Translations under genes and position numbers: made by a program
Assembly: GCA_001704765.1 (NCBI GenBank)
Contig: MBFK01000164.1
Location: forward strand, 52,595-100,611
DNA length: 48,017 nucleotides
Source: Sinorhizobium shofinae
GTDB lineage: Bacteria; Pseudomonadota; Alphaproteobacteria; Rhizobiales; Rhizobiaceae
Reading direction: 5' to 3'
Notes under the pieces: generated by a model
The model's database searches: none
The model's input: only the letters and a program-made list of their open reading frames with translations
Told to the model about the DNA's origin: nothing
Shown: positions 1-8,395 of the stretch, piece by piece
Position numbering within the stretch: position 1 is the first letter of the stretch
Layout of the letters: each line of letters opens with the position of its first letter

Positions 1-353
1 AAGTGGTCCTTATCGGCGGCAGGCTCTACAAGCATTCCATGGTGGCGACCGGCGCGGCGACGGTTGCGGCCATCGAACAGATCCGCGTGGACATATTCTT
101 TCTCGGTGTCACCGCCATTCATCCCGCGCACGGGCTTTCGACCGGAGACTATGAGGAAGCAGCGATCAAACGGGCGGTCGCCCGGCAGTCCGCCGAAACC
201 TATGTCCTTGCTACACCTGAGAAATTCGGCGCCGCCTCGCCTCACCGCATCATAGGCGTCAGCGAGCTTGCAGGCCTTGTCGTGCCCTCGGAGATGCCGG
301 CAGAGGCCTTGTCGCCCTATCGCAACGACACAGCCTCGCTGATCGTGGCTTAA
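1..353 (+). CDS. DeoR-family transcriptional regulator, C-terminal part (cut by window edge)
   Basis: Only the last ~117 codons are present; the reading frame is open from the first bases, so the start and the DNA-binding half lie outside the window. The visible part matches the DeoR C-terminal sensor domain, a ribose-isomerase-like fold that binds a sugar phosphate. Recognisable blocks are IGGRL near the left edge, then RVDIFFLGV, then AHGLSTGDYEEAAIKRA, and a later YVLATPEKFG block, in the usual order and spacing. The ligand cannot be deduced from this half. The stop is TAA, and a palindromic intergenic repeat follows at once. The family is confident; the regulated pathway is unknown. Confidence 0.8.
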   Translation, partial: VVLIGGRLYKHSMVATGAATVAAIEQIRVDIFFLGVTAIHPAHGLSTGDYEEAAIKRAVARQSAETYVLATPEKFGAASPHRIIGVSELAGLVVPSEMPAEALSPYRNDTASLIVA

Positions 354-357
354 TGCA

Positions 358-397
358 ATGTCGCCCAAAAGTGGGCAGCGGTTTTGGGAAACGACAT
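358..397. repeat. Palindromic intergenic repeat, rhizobial type
   Basis: The ends ATGTCG and CGACAT are inverted, and inside them CCCAAAA faces GTTTTGGG around a short loop. An A-rich tail (taaaaacaaagacg) follows. From memory this unit resembles a common rhizobial intergenic repeat. It fills the 85-base gap between the converging DeoR and asparaginase genes and may act as a bidirectional terminator. Confidence 0.55.
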
Positions 398-438
398 GCA
401 TAAAAACAAAGACGTAAAGCGCGTCCGCATCGTTCCGT

Positions 439-1488
439 TTAATCGCGACGCGCCTTTTCCGCCACGCAGGCAGCCTCGGAGCTACGAGCAAAGGCCTCCG
501 TGACGCGAACGTCACCGACATGTATGCCGTTCCAGTTACTCATCGAATGGTTGGCCTGTGCCATCAACGCCGCCTGGACCTCTGGGTCTTTCGCGAAGAA
601 ACGTGCAAGCGTGGCCGCCACCATCGACTCGGCGGCGCGTGTCGTGCCATCCTCGCATTTGACCGCGATGCCGACGCCCTTTTCCGGGATCACGGCGCAG
701 AAAACCCCTTCGGCGCCGGTCTTGGCGAAGATGCGCCCCGGCGCGGCCTTCATCAGTCGCGTGCAGGTGCGATCGGTGCCGGCAACATAGAAGGGCTCGG
801 CCATGCAGGCCTCGATCAACCGCTTCGAGGCCCGCGCCCGTTCCGCTGCCAGACCCGCGCCCGTCGCCATTCGGGCGAAGCCATGGGCAAGGCCCTTCAT
901 CGGTACGGCATAGGTCGGAATCGAGCAGCCATCGACGCCGCAATTGTCGCGGGAGAGAAGCGCGCCCGTAAGGCTTTCCATGATGCCCCGGATTTCCTGC
1001 TGAATGGGGTGACCATAGCCGGCATACCCTTCGACCTCGGTGCCGGAATGGCAGCAGGCGCAGACAAAACCAGCGTGCTTGCCGGAGCAATTGTTATAGA
1101 GCGCGCTCGGCCTTTCGAGGGAACGGGCCTGGCCGATCAACGTCTTCTGGTAGAACGACCAATGGGCGCCGCATTCAAGCGCGCTGACATCGCGGCCGGC
1201 GGCGGCCAGCATCTCAGCGGCCAGCGTCACGTGCTGCGTTTCGCCGGAATGCGAGGAACAGGCAAGCGCGAGCGCCTTAGCGCCGAAGCCGTAGGCGTCC
1301 GCGGCACCGCTTTCCACCAAGGGCAGGGCCTGCATGGCCTTGCAGGCAGAACGGGGGAACACGGCCGCTTCCGTGTCGCCAAGTGCAAACAGCGTCTTGC
1401 CGTCGCCGTCAACGGCGATGACCGTGCCGCGATGGCGGCTTTCGACCAGGTTTCCGCGCGTCACTTCGACCAGAACTGGATTCGACAT
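439..1488 (-). CDS. ansA: L-asparaginase, type II thermolabile-like (PF06089 family)
   Basis: Predicted cytoplasmic L-asparaginase of the Rhizobium-type family, unrelated to the E. coli enzymes. It hydrolyses asparagine to aspartate and ammonia. The 349-residue product has the family signatures: RSACKAMQ (Ser47, Lys50) and NNCSGKHAG (Cys134, Lys137). These correspond with a one-residue offset to the Ser-Lys and Cys-Lys residues described for the Rhizobium etli enzyme ReAV, including the zinc-site cysteine region. A later RDNCGVDGC block carries further conserved cysteines. There is no signal peptide. The gene stands alone between the converging DeoR gene and a divergent DUF3750 gene. The symbol follows R. 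etli usage; the family call is firm. Confidence 0.85.
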   Translation of the reverse strand: MSNPVLVEVTRGNLVESRHRGTVIAVDGDGKTLFALGDTEAAVFPRSACKAMQALPLVESGAADAYGFGAKALALACSSHSGETQHVTLAAEMLAAAGRDVSALECGAHWSFYQKTLIGQARSLERPSALYNNCSGKHAGFVCACCHSGTEVEGYAGYGHPIQQEIRGIMESLTGALLSRDNCGVDGCSIPTYAVPMKGLAHGFARMATGAGLAAERARASKRLIEACMAEPFYVAGTDRTCTRLMKAAPGRIFAKTGAEGVFCAVIPEKGVGIAVKCEDGTTRAAESMVAATLARFFAKDPEVQAALMAQANHSMSNWNGIHVGDVRVTEAFARSSEAACVAEKARRD

Positions 1489-1559
1489 GCCTTGCCCTCA
1501 ATTTTCCAAGTTTGGGCTATGCATCTATCAGGATTCCACCGGCAGAAAAGACTTCGTCG

Positions 1560-2297
1560 ATGAAAATCCTCCGCAGGCTGTTGCTCGTCTTCGCCATCAT
1601 CTACCTGTTTCCGGCGCTTGCATCGGCCGGCCTGTGGTATTTCAAGGAACGGCCGCAGAGCTGGCGCGACGCGGACTGGTCATCGGCCCGCATCCTTCCC
1701 GAGGCATCCGCCAGTCCGGAGGCGGCGATCTATGTTTTCTCGGCAACGACCGGCGGCATGAAGGGCGCCGTGGCGAGCCACGCATGGATCGTGACGAAGG
1801 ATGAAGGAGCGTCCGCTTACAATCGGCATGAAAAGGTCGGCTGGGGCAAGCCGATCCGCAAGAACGCCTATCGCGCCGACGGCCGCTGGTATTCGAACGA
1901 GCCGCGCATCGTCGTTGCGGTCAAGGGCGAGCAAGCCAAGCGACTGATCCCGAAAGTCGAGCAGGCGATTGCCGCCTATCCCTATCCGTCGCCCGGCGCC
2001 TACCGCCTCTGGCCGGGACCGAACTCCAACACCTTCGTCGCCCATGTGCTGCGCTCGGTGCCCGAGCTCGACGCTGTACTGCCGCCGGACGCGGTGGGGC
2101 GCGACTACCTGCCGGAGGGCAAGCTCTTCCTGATCGATGCGGACGGTCGCGACCTGCATGCGACGCTCTATGGCGTCGCCGGCGTCGCAGCCGGCCGGCG
2201 GAGCGGCCTGGAGCTGCATTTCATGGGGCTGGTGGCCGGCCTCGATATCGCAAGACCGGGCATCAAGATACCGGCGATCGGCCGTCTCGGAATCTGA
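1560..2297 (+). CDS. DUF3750 domain-containing protein
   Basis: A 245-residue protein of unknown function. The ATG at 1560 is preferred over an in-frame start 48 bases upstream because it puts a hydrophobic segment (about residues 5-25, LLLVFAIIYLFPALASAG) at the N-terminus, giving one membrane anchor or a signal peptide with the rest periplasmic. The remaining chain matches DUF3750 as I know it: SHAWIVTK, a tryptophan/asparagine-rich middle (RWYSNEPRIV), and the block YRLWPGPNSNTFVAHVLR followed by GRDYLPEGKL. The HAW, PNSNTF and H residues could form a catalytic centre, but none is established. The gene is divergent from the asparaginase gene and has no obvious operon partner. Confidence 0.75.
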   Translation: MKILRRLLLVFAIIYLFPALASAGLWYFKERPQSWRDADWSSARILPEASASPEAAIYVFSATTGGMKGAVASHAWIVTKDEGASAYNRHEKVGWGKPIRKNAYRADGRWYSNEPRIVVAVKGEQAKRLIPKVEQAIAAYPYPSPGAYRLWPGPNSNTFVAHVLRSVPELDAVLPPDAVGRDYLPEGKLFLIDADGRDLHATLYGVAGVAAGRRSGLELHFMGLVAGLDIARPGIKIPAIGRLGI

Positions 2298-2309
2298 TGA
2301 TGTTACCAG

Positions 2310-2350
2310 AAAAGGAAAGGGCCGCGCTTCGGCGACCCTTCCATGAGTTT
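2310..2350. terminator. Imperfect GC hairpin with T-runs, possible bidirectional terminator
   Basis: GGAAAGGGCC and GGCGACCCTTCC form an imperfect stem flanked by AAAAGG on one side and GAGTTTTGG on the other. It lies just after the DUF3750 stop and downstream of the small minus-strand ORF at 2397-2468, so it could end transcripts from both sides. Confidence 0.45.
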
Positions 2351-2396
2351 TGGCCTAGTGAAGGCTGGGCACGAAAGCCCGAAGGAAGGCGGCGAT

Positions 2397-2468
2397 TTAT
2401 GCCGAGGGCTGCCTCGACTCCTTCACCTCTCCCATGCCCGTCACGAGGTCCGAAATCTCATTAGACAT
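2397..2468 (-). CDS. Candidate small protein, 23 residues
   Basis: Reading the minus strand from 2468 gives ATG, 22 further sense codons and TAA (N-terminus MSNEISDLV, C-terminus RQPSA). A near-perfect Shine-Dalgarno, GGAAGG at 2476-2481, sits seven bases before the ATG, better than those of many genes here. The product would be short, charged and non-hydrophobic. A hairpin with T-run follows about 50 bases downstream. The ORF lies in the 248-base gap between DUF3750 and the quinone oxidoreductase, directly downstream of the latter on the same strand, so it could be co-transcribed. I recognise no family; the strong ribosome-binding site is the only support. Confidence 0.4.
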   Translation of the reverse strand: MSNEISDLVTGMGEVKESRQPSA

Positions 2469-2545
2469 TGGATCACCTTCCTTTCTGTTGTTGCCGATGC
2501 TCCAAAGGTAAGCCATGTCCGCGGCAATACAAGTGCAACCATCGT

Positions 2546-3553
2546 CTAATCTCTGACGATCGTCATCACGATCTTGCCGATATGGTCACCCTCTTCCATC
2601 AGGCGATGGGCGTCGGCAATCTCTTCAATGGGCAACACCGCATGAATGACCGGCGCGACGTCGCCCGCTTCCAGAAGCGGCCAGACCCGTGCGGCGAGTC
2701 CGTCGCGGATCGCCCGCTTCTCCTCGGCCGTCCGCGGTCGCAAGGCGGATCCCATCACATGCAGCCGCTTCGTCAGGATCGCTGCGATATTGGCGTCCTC
2801 GACGCGCGCGCCGCCGAGAAAACCGATAATCGACAGCCGCCCATCCTTGGCAAGCGAGGCGAGGTTGCGGCCAAAATAGCGCCCGCCGACCATGTCTAGG
2901 ATGATATCGACCCCGCGACCGCCAGTCCCTTCGAGCACGACTGCCTTGAAATCCTCCTCGCGGTAGTTGATCGCCCGCTTCGCTCCGAGCGTCTCGCAGG
3001 CCGTACACTTCGCCGCACTGCCGGCCGTCGCGAAGACTTCGGCGCCCAGGGCCTTGGCAAGCTGGATCGCCGTCGTGCCTATGCCGCTCGATCCGCCGTG
3101 AACGAGGATGGTCTCGCCGGCTTTCAGGCCGGCCATGTCAAAGACGTTGGCCCATACCGTGAAGAAAGTCTCCGGCAGGGCCGCGGCCTTGACCGCGTCA
3201 TAGCCCTTCGGCCAAGGAAGCGCTTGCGTCGCGGGCACCGCACAAAATTCGGCATAGCCGCCGCCATTGGCAAGCGCGCAGACCTTGTCGCCGACCGCGA
3301 AGCCCGTCGCACCCTCGCCGAGGTCGACAACTTCGCCGGCGACCTCCAGGCCGAGAATGGGGCTCGCGCCGGGCGGAGGCGGATAGTCACCCCTGCGCTG
3401 TAGAACGTCCGGCCGGTTGACGCCCAAGGCCTCGACGCGGATCAAAATCTCGCCGGGCCTGAGCTGCGGCAGGGGGCCCCGCGCCAGAACCATGTTTTCC
3501 GCGCCGCCCGCGCTCGGCAGGTCGACATAGGTCATTTCGGTTGGAATGGTCAT
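2546..3553 (-). CDS. NAD(P)H quinone oxidoreductase, PIG3-like zinc-independent MDR
   Basis: A 335-residue medium-chain dehydrogenase/reductase. The N-terminal GroES-like part shows [19 protein letters not shown] and the quinone-reductase hallmark [13 protein letters not shown]; the Rossmann part contains [19 protein letters not shown] for NAD(P)H binding. The cysteine ligands of alcohol dehydrogenases are missing, as expected for zeta-crystallin/PIG3-type enzymes that reduce quinones with NADPH. Length and domain order are normal. It is transcribed alone toward the small ORF at 2397-2468, and the convergent DUF3750 gene lies beyond. The exact quinone substrate and physiological role cannot be told from the sequence. 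Confidence 0.85.
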   Translation of the reverse strand: MTIPTEMTYVDLPSAGGAENMVLARGPLPQLRPGEILIRVEALGVNRPDVLQRRGDYPPPPGASPILGLEVAGEVVDLGEGATGFAVGDKVCALANGGGYAEFCAVPATQALPWPKGYDAVKAAALPETFFTVWANVFDMAGLKAGETILVHGGSSGIGTTAIQLAKALGAEVFATAGSAAKCTACETLGAKRAINYREEDFKAVVLEGTGGRGVDIILDMVGGRYFGRNLASLAKDGRLSIIGFLGGARVEDANIAAILTKRLHVMGSALRPRTAEEKRAIRDGLAARVWPLLEAGDVAPVIHAVLPIEEIADAHRLMEEGDHIGKIVMTIVRD

Positions 3554-3633
3554 GGCGGCATCCTCGCAAAGCGGCAGTACCGCCTATACCTATAGCCCGC
3601 CCGCGGCTCGGGAAAGGCATCACTCGGTGGGTT

Positions 3634-5430
3634 TCATTCCCGAGTGACCAGTTCCAGCACGAGTCCGGTCTCACTTGCCTTGGCGCGCGCCTTTATCTCC
3701 GCGATCCTCTTGCTCACCGTCTGGCTGTCGGAAAGGATGAAGCCCTCCGGAAGCACCAGGACCGCGATCGAGCAGCGCATCAGCGGGAAGTCTTTCGCTC
3801 CGCCATCGCGACCATATCCGCTGATCCGTCCCGCCGCCTGGTGCTCCGGCGAATAGAGCTGGCGGACGTCCGAGCGAAAATCATCGATGAGGCGCATCAG
3901 GACGGCGCGAATTTCCGCTTCAGTGAGGCCACTGACACCGACGAAGAAGTCGTCGCCGCCGACATGACCCAGGAACTTCTCCTCGCCGATGAAATGGCGC
4001 CGCAGGAGCGCGGCGAACAGGGTGATCGCCAGGTCCCCCTTCTGAAAGCCGTAGGTGTCGTTGAAGGGCTTGAAGTCGTCGAAATCGCAATAGCAGAAGT
4101 AGCGCGCTTCATCACCGTCGAGGATGGCGTGCTGGACGTAGTCGCGGATCGCCCGATTGCCCGGAAGGCCGGTCAGCGGGTTCTGCTCCTGCGCCAATTT
4201 CAACTGTTTCTCGTTGATGATCTTCAGGAGCGACGAAGCCGAAAGAATGCCGGCATAGCGCATGTTTTCCGTCAGGATGACGCAATCGCCGCCGTCCATG
4301 CCGGCAAAGATCTTCAGCATCTCGTCGGCCGGCGTATCGAGGTCGGCGATCGGCGCAGGCGTGACGAAGTGCGAAATGCGGCGCTGATAGAGACGGTTTT
4401 TCAGAAGATCGCGGCCGAAGGGATGATAGATCATCTCCTTCATATGGTACTCGTGAAGGATGCCGCGCGGCTCACCATTGGCATTCAGCACCGGAAAGAA
4501 CGCCTGACGCGGATTGCGCCGGAAGAGATCGAAGACGGAATCGAGGTCGTCGCTTTCCCTGACCGCCGGCAGCTGTTCGATCTCCTTGCGGATCAGGATA
4601 CTGTCGAGCGTCGACGAAAACCGCCGGATGCCGCCCGGCTCAAGATGCGGATAGGCCGGCTGCAGCTCATTCAAATGCGTCGTCGGGCGGGCAATGAAAT
4701 AGCCCTGCATCAGATCGCAGCCGAGATCGCGGCAGACGAGAAATTCCGCCTCCGTTTCGACACCTTCGGCAATCACCCGCGTGCCGAGGACATGCGCCAT
4801 GTTGACAGCGTGGCGCACGAGATGGCGCTTGCGCGGATCCCACTCGATGCCGGAAATGAAATGCCTGTCGATCTTGACATAGTCGACCGGCTGATCGCAC
4901 AGCAGCTTCAGCCCATTGAATCCGGCACCGAAATCGTCGATCGCCAGCTTGAAACCGGCAAGGCGCAATTGCCGGACCAGTGCCGAAAAGTCCGGCATCT
5001 TGCCGCTGTCGAAGCGTTCCGAGAGCTCGAAGCAGAGCGACGAGGGGGCTATATTGGCGCGCTTCAGATGATTGACGAGCCGCTCGACAATATCCCCCTC
5101 GCCGCCAACCAGCCGCGAGTCGAAATTCAGGAAGAGCGTGCGTGCGGCAAAATCCGGAAGCGTCGCGAAGGCGGCGACCGCGCGGCTGTTGATCAGATGT
5201 TCGAGGGCGAGCAGTTGCCCGGCGCCCTCCGCCTTGTCGAGCAGTTCGAGCGGCGAGGCGAAGCCCAGGCGCTCGAAGCCGCGCACCAGAGACTCGTAGC
5301 CAAACACGGCGCCGGTGGTCGCTTCAACGATCGGCTGGAAGGCGTTTTCTATGACGAGCTTGGCGAGTGTTACGATCTGATCATCACCGAAGCGGCGAAG
5401 CGACAGAAGTTCTGCGGGGGCGGCGGACAT
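3634..5430 (-). CDS. EAL-CBS-GGDEF protein, cyclic-di-GMP phosphodiesterase candidate
   Basis: A 598-residue soluble signalling protein. The reading frame stays open further upstream, but the ATG at 5430 has GGAG at proper spacing and begins just before the EAL domain. The EAL domain (about residues 15-255) keeps the catalytic set: FGYESLVRG (ESL for EAL), FLNFD, ELSERF, AIDDFGAGFN, VKIDRHF, AEGVETEAE and QGYFIARP, so phosphodiesterase activity is plausible. A CBS-pair-like region follows (about 275-400). The C-terminal GGDEF-type domain (about 415-590) reads GHVGGDDF, with Asp for the catalytic Glu, and has no RxxD inhibitory site just before it. It is probably weak or inactive as a cyclase and may sense nucleotide. 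No membrane segment is visible. Confidence 0.85.
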   Translation of the reverse strand: MSAAPAELLSLRRFGDDQIVTLAKLVIENAFQPIVEATTGAVFGYESLVRGFERLGFASPLELLDKAEGAGQLLALEHLINSRAVAAFATLPDFAARTLFLNFDSRLVGGEGDIVERLVNHLKRANIAPSSLCFELSERFDSGKMPDFSALVRQLRLAGFKLAIDDFGAGFNGLKLLCDQPVDYVKIDRHFISGIEWDPRKRHLVRHAVNMAHVLGTRVIAEGVETEAEFLVCRDLGCDLMQGYFIARPTTHLNELQPAYPHLEPGGIRRFSSTLDSILIRKEIEQLPAVRESDDLDSVFDLFRRNPRQAFFPVLNANGEPRGILHEYHMKEMIYHPFGRDLLKNRLYQRRISHFVTPAPIADLDTPADEMLKIFAGMDGGDCVILTENMRYAGILSASSLLKIINEKQLKLAQEQNPLTGLPGNRAIRDYVQHAILDGDEARYFCYCDFDDFKPFNDTYGFQKGDLAITLFAALLRRHFIGEEKFLGHVGGDDFFVGVSGLTEAEIRAVLMRLIDDFRSDVRQLYSPEHQAAGRISGYGRDGGAKDFPLMRCSIAVLVLPEGFILSDSQTVSKRIAEIKARAKASETGLVLELVTRE

Positions 5431-5564
5431 GCCGGACTCCAGGATGGACGGACGGACCGGCGGCCAGCATCGGCGGCAAGCGTCAACGAAATCTTTCGCG
5501 GATGTGAAAGTTTTATGAAGGTCGTTTCTGGGCGAAATCTTCTTTCGCTGCCCCACGCAGCCGA

Positions 5565-6113
5565 CTAACTCTTCACGAGTACGCCGAAGGCGATCAGCGC
5601 CAGGCCCTGCATGACGAGGTCGACCGCGAGGAAGAGGCCGAGGATCCAGAGGCTGTTGACGGGCCAGCCGGCGGCGATAACCAGACCGGCAAGCAGCGTC
5701 ACAAGACCGCCGATGACGATCCAGCCCCAGCCGCCGAGCGGGCTGAGCCGGAAGCCGACCCAGATCCGGAAGGCGCCCGCGACGATCAGGGCGATCGCCA
5801 TGAGAATGGTCAGGATCGACGAAGCGAGTACCGGATTGACGAAGGCAAAAAGGCCGGCCGCCGCATAGAGACCGCCACTCAGCACCCAGAAGAGAAAGCC
5901 TCCCCAATCCTTGACCTGAAAGGCCTGAGCGAGATTGAGCAGGCCGCCGATCAGCATGATCAGACCGACGTAATAGACGGAGGCGACCGTCGCCATCAGC
6001 AGGTTCCCGAAGGCAATACCGCCGGCCATGATCAGCAGCACGCCGAGTGCTACAAACCATCCCCACTTTCCTGCCACTGTCTGTCTTCCGGTGGGATCGA
6101 ACATGTTGGTCAT
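5565..6113 (-). CDS. HdeD family (DUF308) membrane protein
   Basis: A 182-residue integral membrane protein with about six hydrophobic helices arranged as repeated pairs, typical of the HdeD/DUF308 family linked to acid resistance in enterobacteria. The start at 6113 is chosen because GGAGG lies six bases upstream; an in-frame alternative ten codons earlier has no such site. The cytoplasmic N-terminus (MTNMFDPTGRQ) is short, and conserved glycine/tryptophan turns (KWGWFVALGV, GGWGWIVIGG) are visible. It is divergent from betI, sharing a 146-base intergenic region that holds the BetI operator. Whether BetI affects it is unknown; the operator is 96 bases or more upstream of this start. No specific function is claimed. 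Confidence 0.8.
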   Translation of the reverse strand: MTNMFDPTGRQTVAGKWGWFVALGVLLIMAGGIAFGNLLMATVASVYYVGLIMLIGGLLNLAQAFQVKDWGGFLFWVLSGGLYAAAGLFAFVNPVLASSILTILMAIALIVAGAFRIWVGFRLSPLGGWGWIVIGGLVTLLAGLVIAAGWPVNSLWILGLFLAVDLVMQGLALIAFGVLVKS

Positions 6114-6208
6114 TTCAACCTCCAGTCCTGGCGATGAGCACAAGCGCTACCTCGTGATTGAGCCGGATTTCCAAGCAAAAAGAAAGGGAAAAAGCGTGCG
6201 GTTTTTTA

Positions 6209-6228
6209 TTGATTGATGCGTCAATCAA
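6209..6228. promoter_or_regulatory. BetI operator (perfect inverted repeat)
   Basis: TTGATTGA, four bases (tgcg), then TCAATCAA: a perfect 8+8 inverted repeat, 31 bases before the betI start and inside an AT-rich stretch. It resembles the BetI-binding site in the E. coli bet intergenic region (TTGATTG...CAAT as I remember it). BetI is a choline-responsive TetR repressor, so this is the expected autoregulatory operator of the betICBA operon. Confidence 0.8.
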
Positions 6229-6259
6229 AAATAAACTGTTCCTCGAAGGAGCTCAGGAG

Positions 6260-6862
6260 ATGCCGAAAGTTGGGATGGAGCCGGTGCGCCGCAAGGCGCT
6301 GGTGGACGCAGCGCTGCGCGTGATCGGCGACCAGGGAACGCTCGCCGTCACCATGTCCGAGATCGCGCGGACGGCCGGTGTCTCGGCGGCGCTCGCGCAC
6401 CATTATTTCGGCAGCAAGGAACAATTGCTGATCGCGACGATCCGCAGCCTGCTCGGGCAATTGCGCCGCGATGCCGTCGCCGCGCTCAAGGCCGCGCCGA
6501 CGCCGCGGGAAAAGGTGAGCGCGCTGATCCGCGTCAGCTTCCGGGCCGATCAGTTCGCGCCGGAGACGGTCGCCGCCTGGCTCGCCTTTTATTCGGAAGC
6601 GCAGCGCTCCGAGGACGTTCGGCGCCTTCTTGTCGTCTATGCGCGGCGGCTGCGCTCCAATCTGCTCGCCAGCCTCAAGGCGCTCTGCCCCGTCGATGAC
6701 GCGGAACGCATCGCCGAGGGCGCGGCTGCGATGATCGATGGACTTTACATACGGCAAAGTCTGAAATCGGCACCGATCAGCATCGAGTCTTCGATCGCGC
6801 TGACGGAAGACTATGTAACCACCCATCTCGACCAGCTTCGCCGCCAAGGACGGGCACCATGA
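6260..6862 (+). CDS. betI: Transcriptional repressor BetI
   Basis: A 200-residue TetR-family repressor of glycine betaine synthesis, released by choline. The ATG at 6260 follows CAGGAG and gives the standard N-terminus MPKVGMEPVRRKALVDAAL; the frame is open upstream but that part is not BetI-like. The helix-turn-helix (about residues 30-55) reads VTMSEIARTAGVSAALAHHYFGSKEQLL, here quoted as two motifs: SEIARTAGVS and HHYFGSKEQ. The C-terminal ligand-binding half ends with the conserved IDGLYIRQSL block. It is the first gene of betICBA; its stop overlaps the betC start (ATGA), showing translational coupling. A perfect palindrome at 6209-6228 is the likely operator. Confidence 0.95.
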   Translation: MPKVGMEPVRRKALVDAALRVIGDQGTLAVTMSEIARTAGVSAALAHHYFGSKEQLLIATIRSLLGQLRRDAVAALKAAPTPREKVSALIRVSFRADQFAPETVAAWLAFYSEAQRSEDVRRLLVVYARRLRSNLLASLKALCPVDDAERIAEGAAAMIDGLYIRQSLKSAPISIESSIALTEDYVTTHLDQLRRQGRAP

Positions 6863-8394
6863 CCGCCAGATCCAATATCCTGATCATCATGGTGGACCAG
6901 TTGAACGGGAAGCTCTTTCCCGATGGCCCGGCCGACTTCCTGTATGCGCCCAACCTCAAGGCGCTGGCGGGCCGGTCGGCCCGCTTCCGCAACAACTACA
7001 CGTCTTCGCCGCTCTGTGCGCCGGCGCGCGCCTCGTTCATGGCCGGGCAGTTGCCGAGCCGCACCCGCGTCTACGACAATGCGGCGGAATACCAGTCGTC
7101 GATCCCAACCTATGCACATCACCTCCGGCGGTCCGGCTACTACACGGCGCTCTCCGGCAAGATGCACTTCGTCGGGCCGGACCAGTTGCACGGTTTCGAA
7201 GAGCGGCTGACGACCGACATCTACCCGGCCGATTTCGGCTGGACACCGGATTATCGCAGGCCCGGCGAACGCATCGACTGGTGGTATCACAATCTCGGCT
7301 CGGTCACCGGCGCCGGCGTCGCCGAGATCACCAACCAGATGGAATATGACGACGAGGTGGCGTTTCTGGCGAACCAGAAGCTCTACCAGCTCGCCCGCGA
7401 GAACGACGACGAACGCCGCCGGCCCTGGTGCCTCACGGTCTCCTTCACCCACCCGCACGATCCCTATGTGGCGCGCCGGAAATTCTGGGATCTCTATGAG
7501 GATTGCGAACACCTCGTGCCGGAGGTGGGCACCCTTCCCTTCGACCGGCAGGATCCGCATTCGCAGCGCATCATGCTCTCCTGCGACTACAAGAACTTCG
7601 AGGTGACGGAAGAGAACATTCGCCAGTCGCGCCGCGCCTATTTCGCCAATATCTCCTATCTCGACGAGAAGGTCGGGGAACTCGTCGATACGCTCGAGCG
7701 GACACGGATGCTCGACAAAACCCTGATCCTTTTCTGCTCCGACCATGGCGACATGCTCGGCGAGCGCGGCCTGTGGTTCAAGATGAACTTCTTCGAGGGC
7801 TCGGCGCGAGTGCCGCTGATGATCGCCGGACCCGGGGTCGCACCCGGCCTGCATCTGACGCCGACATCGAATCTCGACGTGACGCCGACACTTGCCGACC
7901 TCGCTGGCATCTCGATGGACGAGGTGAAGCCCTGGACGGATGGCGTCAGCCTTCTGCCGATGATCAACGGTGCGGAGCGCACGGAGCCAGTGCTGATGGA
8001 ATATGCGGCCGAGGCTTCCTGCGCGCCGCTCGTCTCCATCCGCGAAGGCAAGTGGAAATACGTCCACTGCGCGCTCGATCCGGACCAGCTCTACGATCTC
8101 GAGGCCGATCCGCTGGAACTCACCAATCTTGCAGAAAATCCGCGTGGGCCCGCCGATCAAGCCACGCTCACCGCCTTCCGCGACATGCGCGCGGCGCACT
8201 GGGACATGGAGGCCTTCGACGCCGCGGTGCGCGAAAGCCAGGCGCGGCGCTGGGTGGTCTACGAGGCGCTCCGCAACGGCGCCTATTATCCCTGGGATCA
8301 CCAGCCGCTGCAAAAGGCATCGGAGCGCTATATGCGCAACCACATGAACCTCGACAACCTCGAGGAATCCAAACGCTATCCGCGAGGAGAATGA
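6859..8394 (+). CDS. betC: Choline sulfatase
   Basis: A 511-residue type I sulfatase that hydrolyses choline-O-sulfate to choline and sulfate, feeding the betB/betA pathway. Sequence evidence: an N-terminal metal site ([11 protein letters not shown]), the sulfatase signature LCAPARASF with Cys53 as the residue converted to formylglycine, a second metal motif [13 protein letters not shown], and the choline-sulfatase-type C-terminal tail that packs against neighbouring subunits. There is no signal peptide, consistent with a cytoplasmic enzyme. The start overlaps betI by four bases (ATGA), and betB begins two bases after the stop. Having betC inside the bet operon is a known feature of Sinorhizobium meliloti and absent from E. 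coli. Confidence 0.95.
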   Translation: MTARSNILIIMVDQLNGKLFPDGPADFLYAPNLKALAGRSARFRNNYTSSPLCAPARASFMAGQLPSRTRVYDNAAEYQSSIPTYAHHLRRSGYYTALSGKMHFVGPDQLHGFEERLTTDIYPADFGWTPDYRRPGERIDWWYHNLGSVTGAGVAEITNQMEYDDEVAFLANQKLYQLARENDDERRRPWCLTVSFTHPHDPYVARRKFWDLYEDCEHLVPEVGTLPFDRQDPHSQRIMLSCDYKNFEVTEENIRQSRRAYFANISYLDEKVGELVDTLERTRMLDKTLILFCSDHGDMLGERGLWFKMNFFEGSARVPLMIAGPGVAPGLHLTPTSNLDVTPTLADLAGISMDEVKPWTDGVSLLPMINGAERTEPVLMEYAAEASCAPLVSIREGKWKYVHCALDPDQLYDLEADPLELTNLAENPRGPADQATLTAFRDMRAAHWDMEAFDAAVRESQARRWVVYEALRNGAYYPWDHQPLQKASERYMRNHMNLDNLEESKRYPRGE

Positions 8395-8395
8395 G

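Noticed and set aside
520..1563. Long plus-strand open frame of 347 codons opposite the asparaginase gene
   Set aside because: It is the complementary shadow of a clearly recognised enzyme; its product is rich in arginine and has no family pattern.
3541..5568. 675-codon plus-strand frame opposite the EAL-CBS-GGDEF gene
   Set aside because: High GC produces long antisense frames. The minus-strand protein has all expected signalling motifs and the antisense product none.
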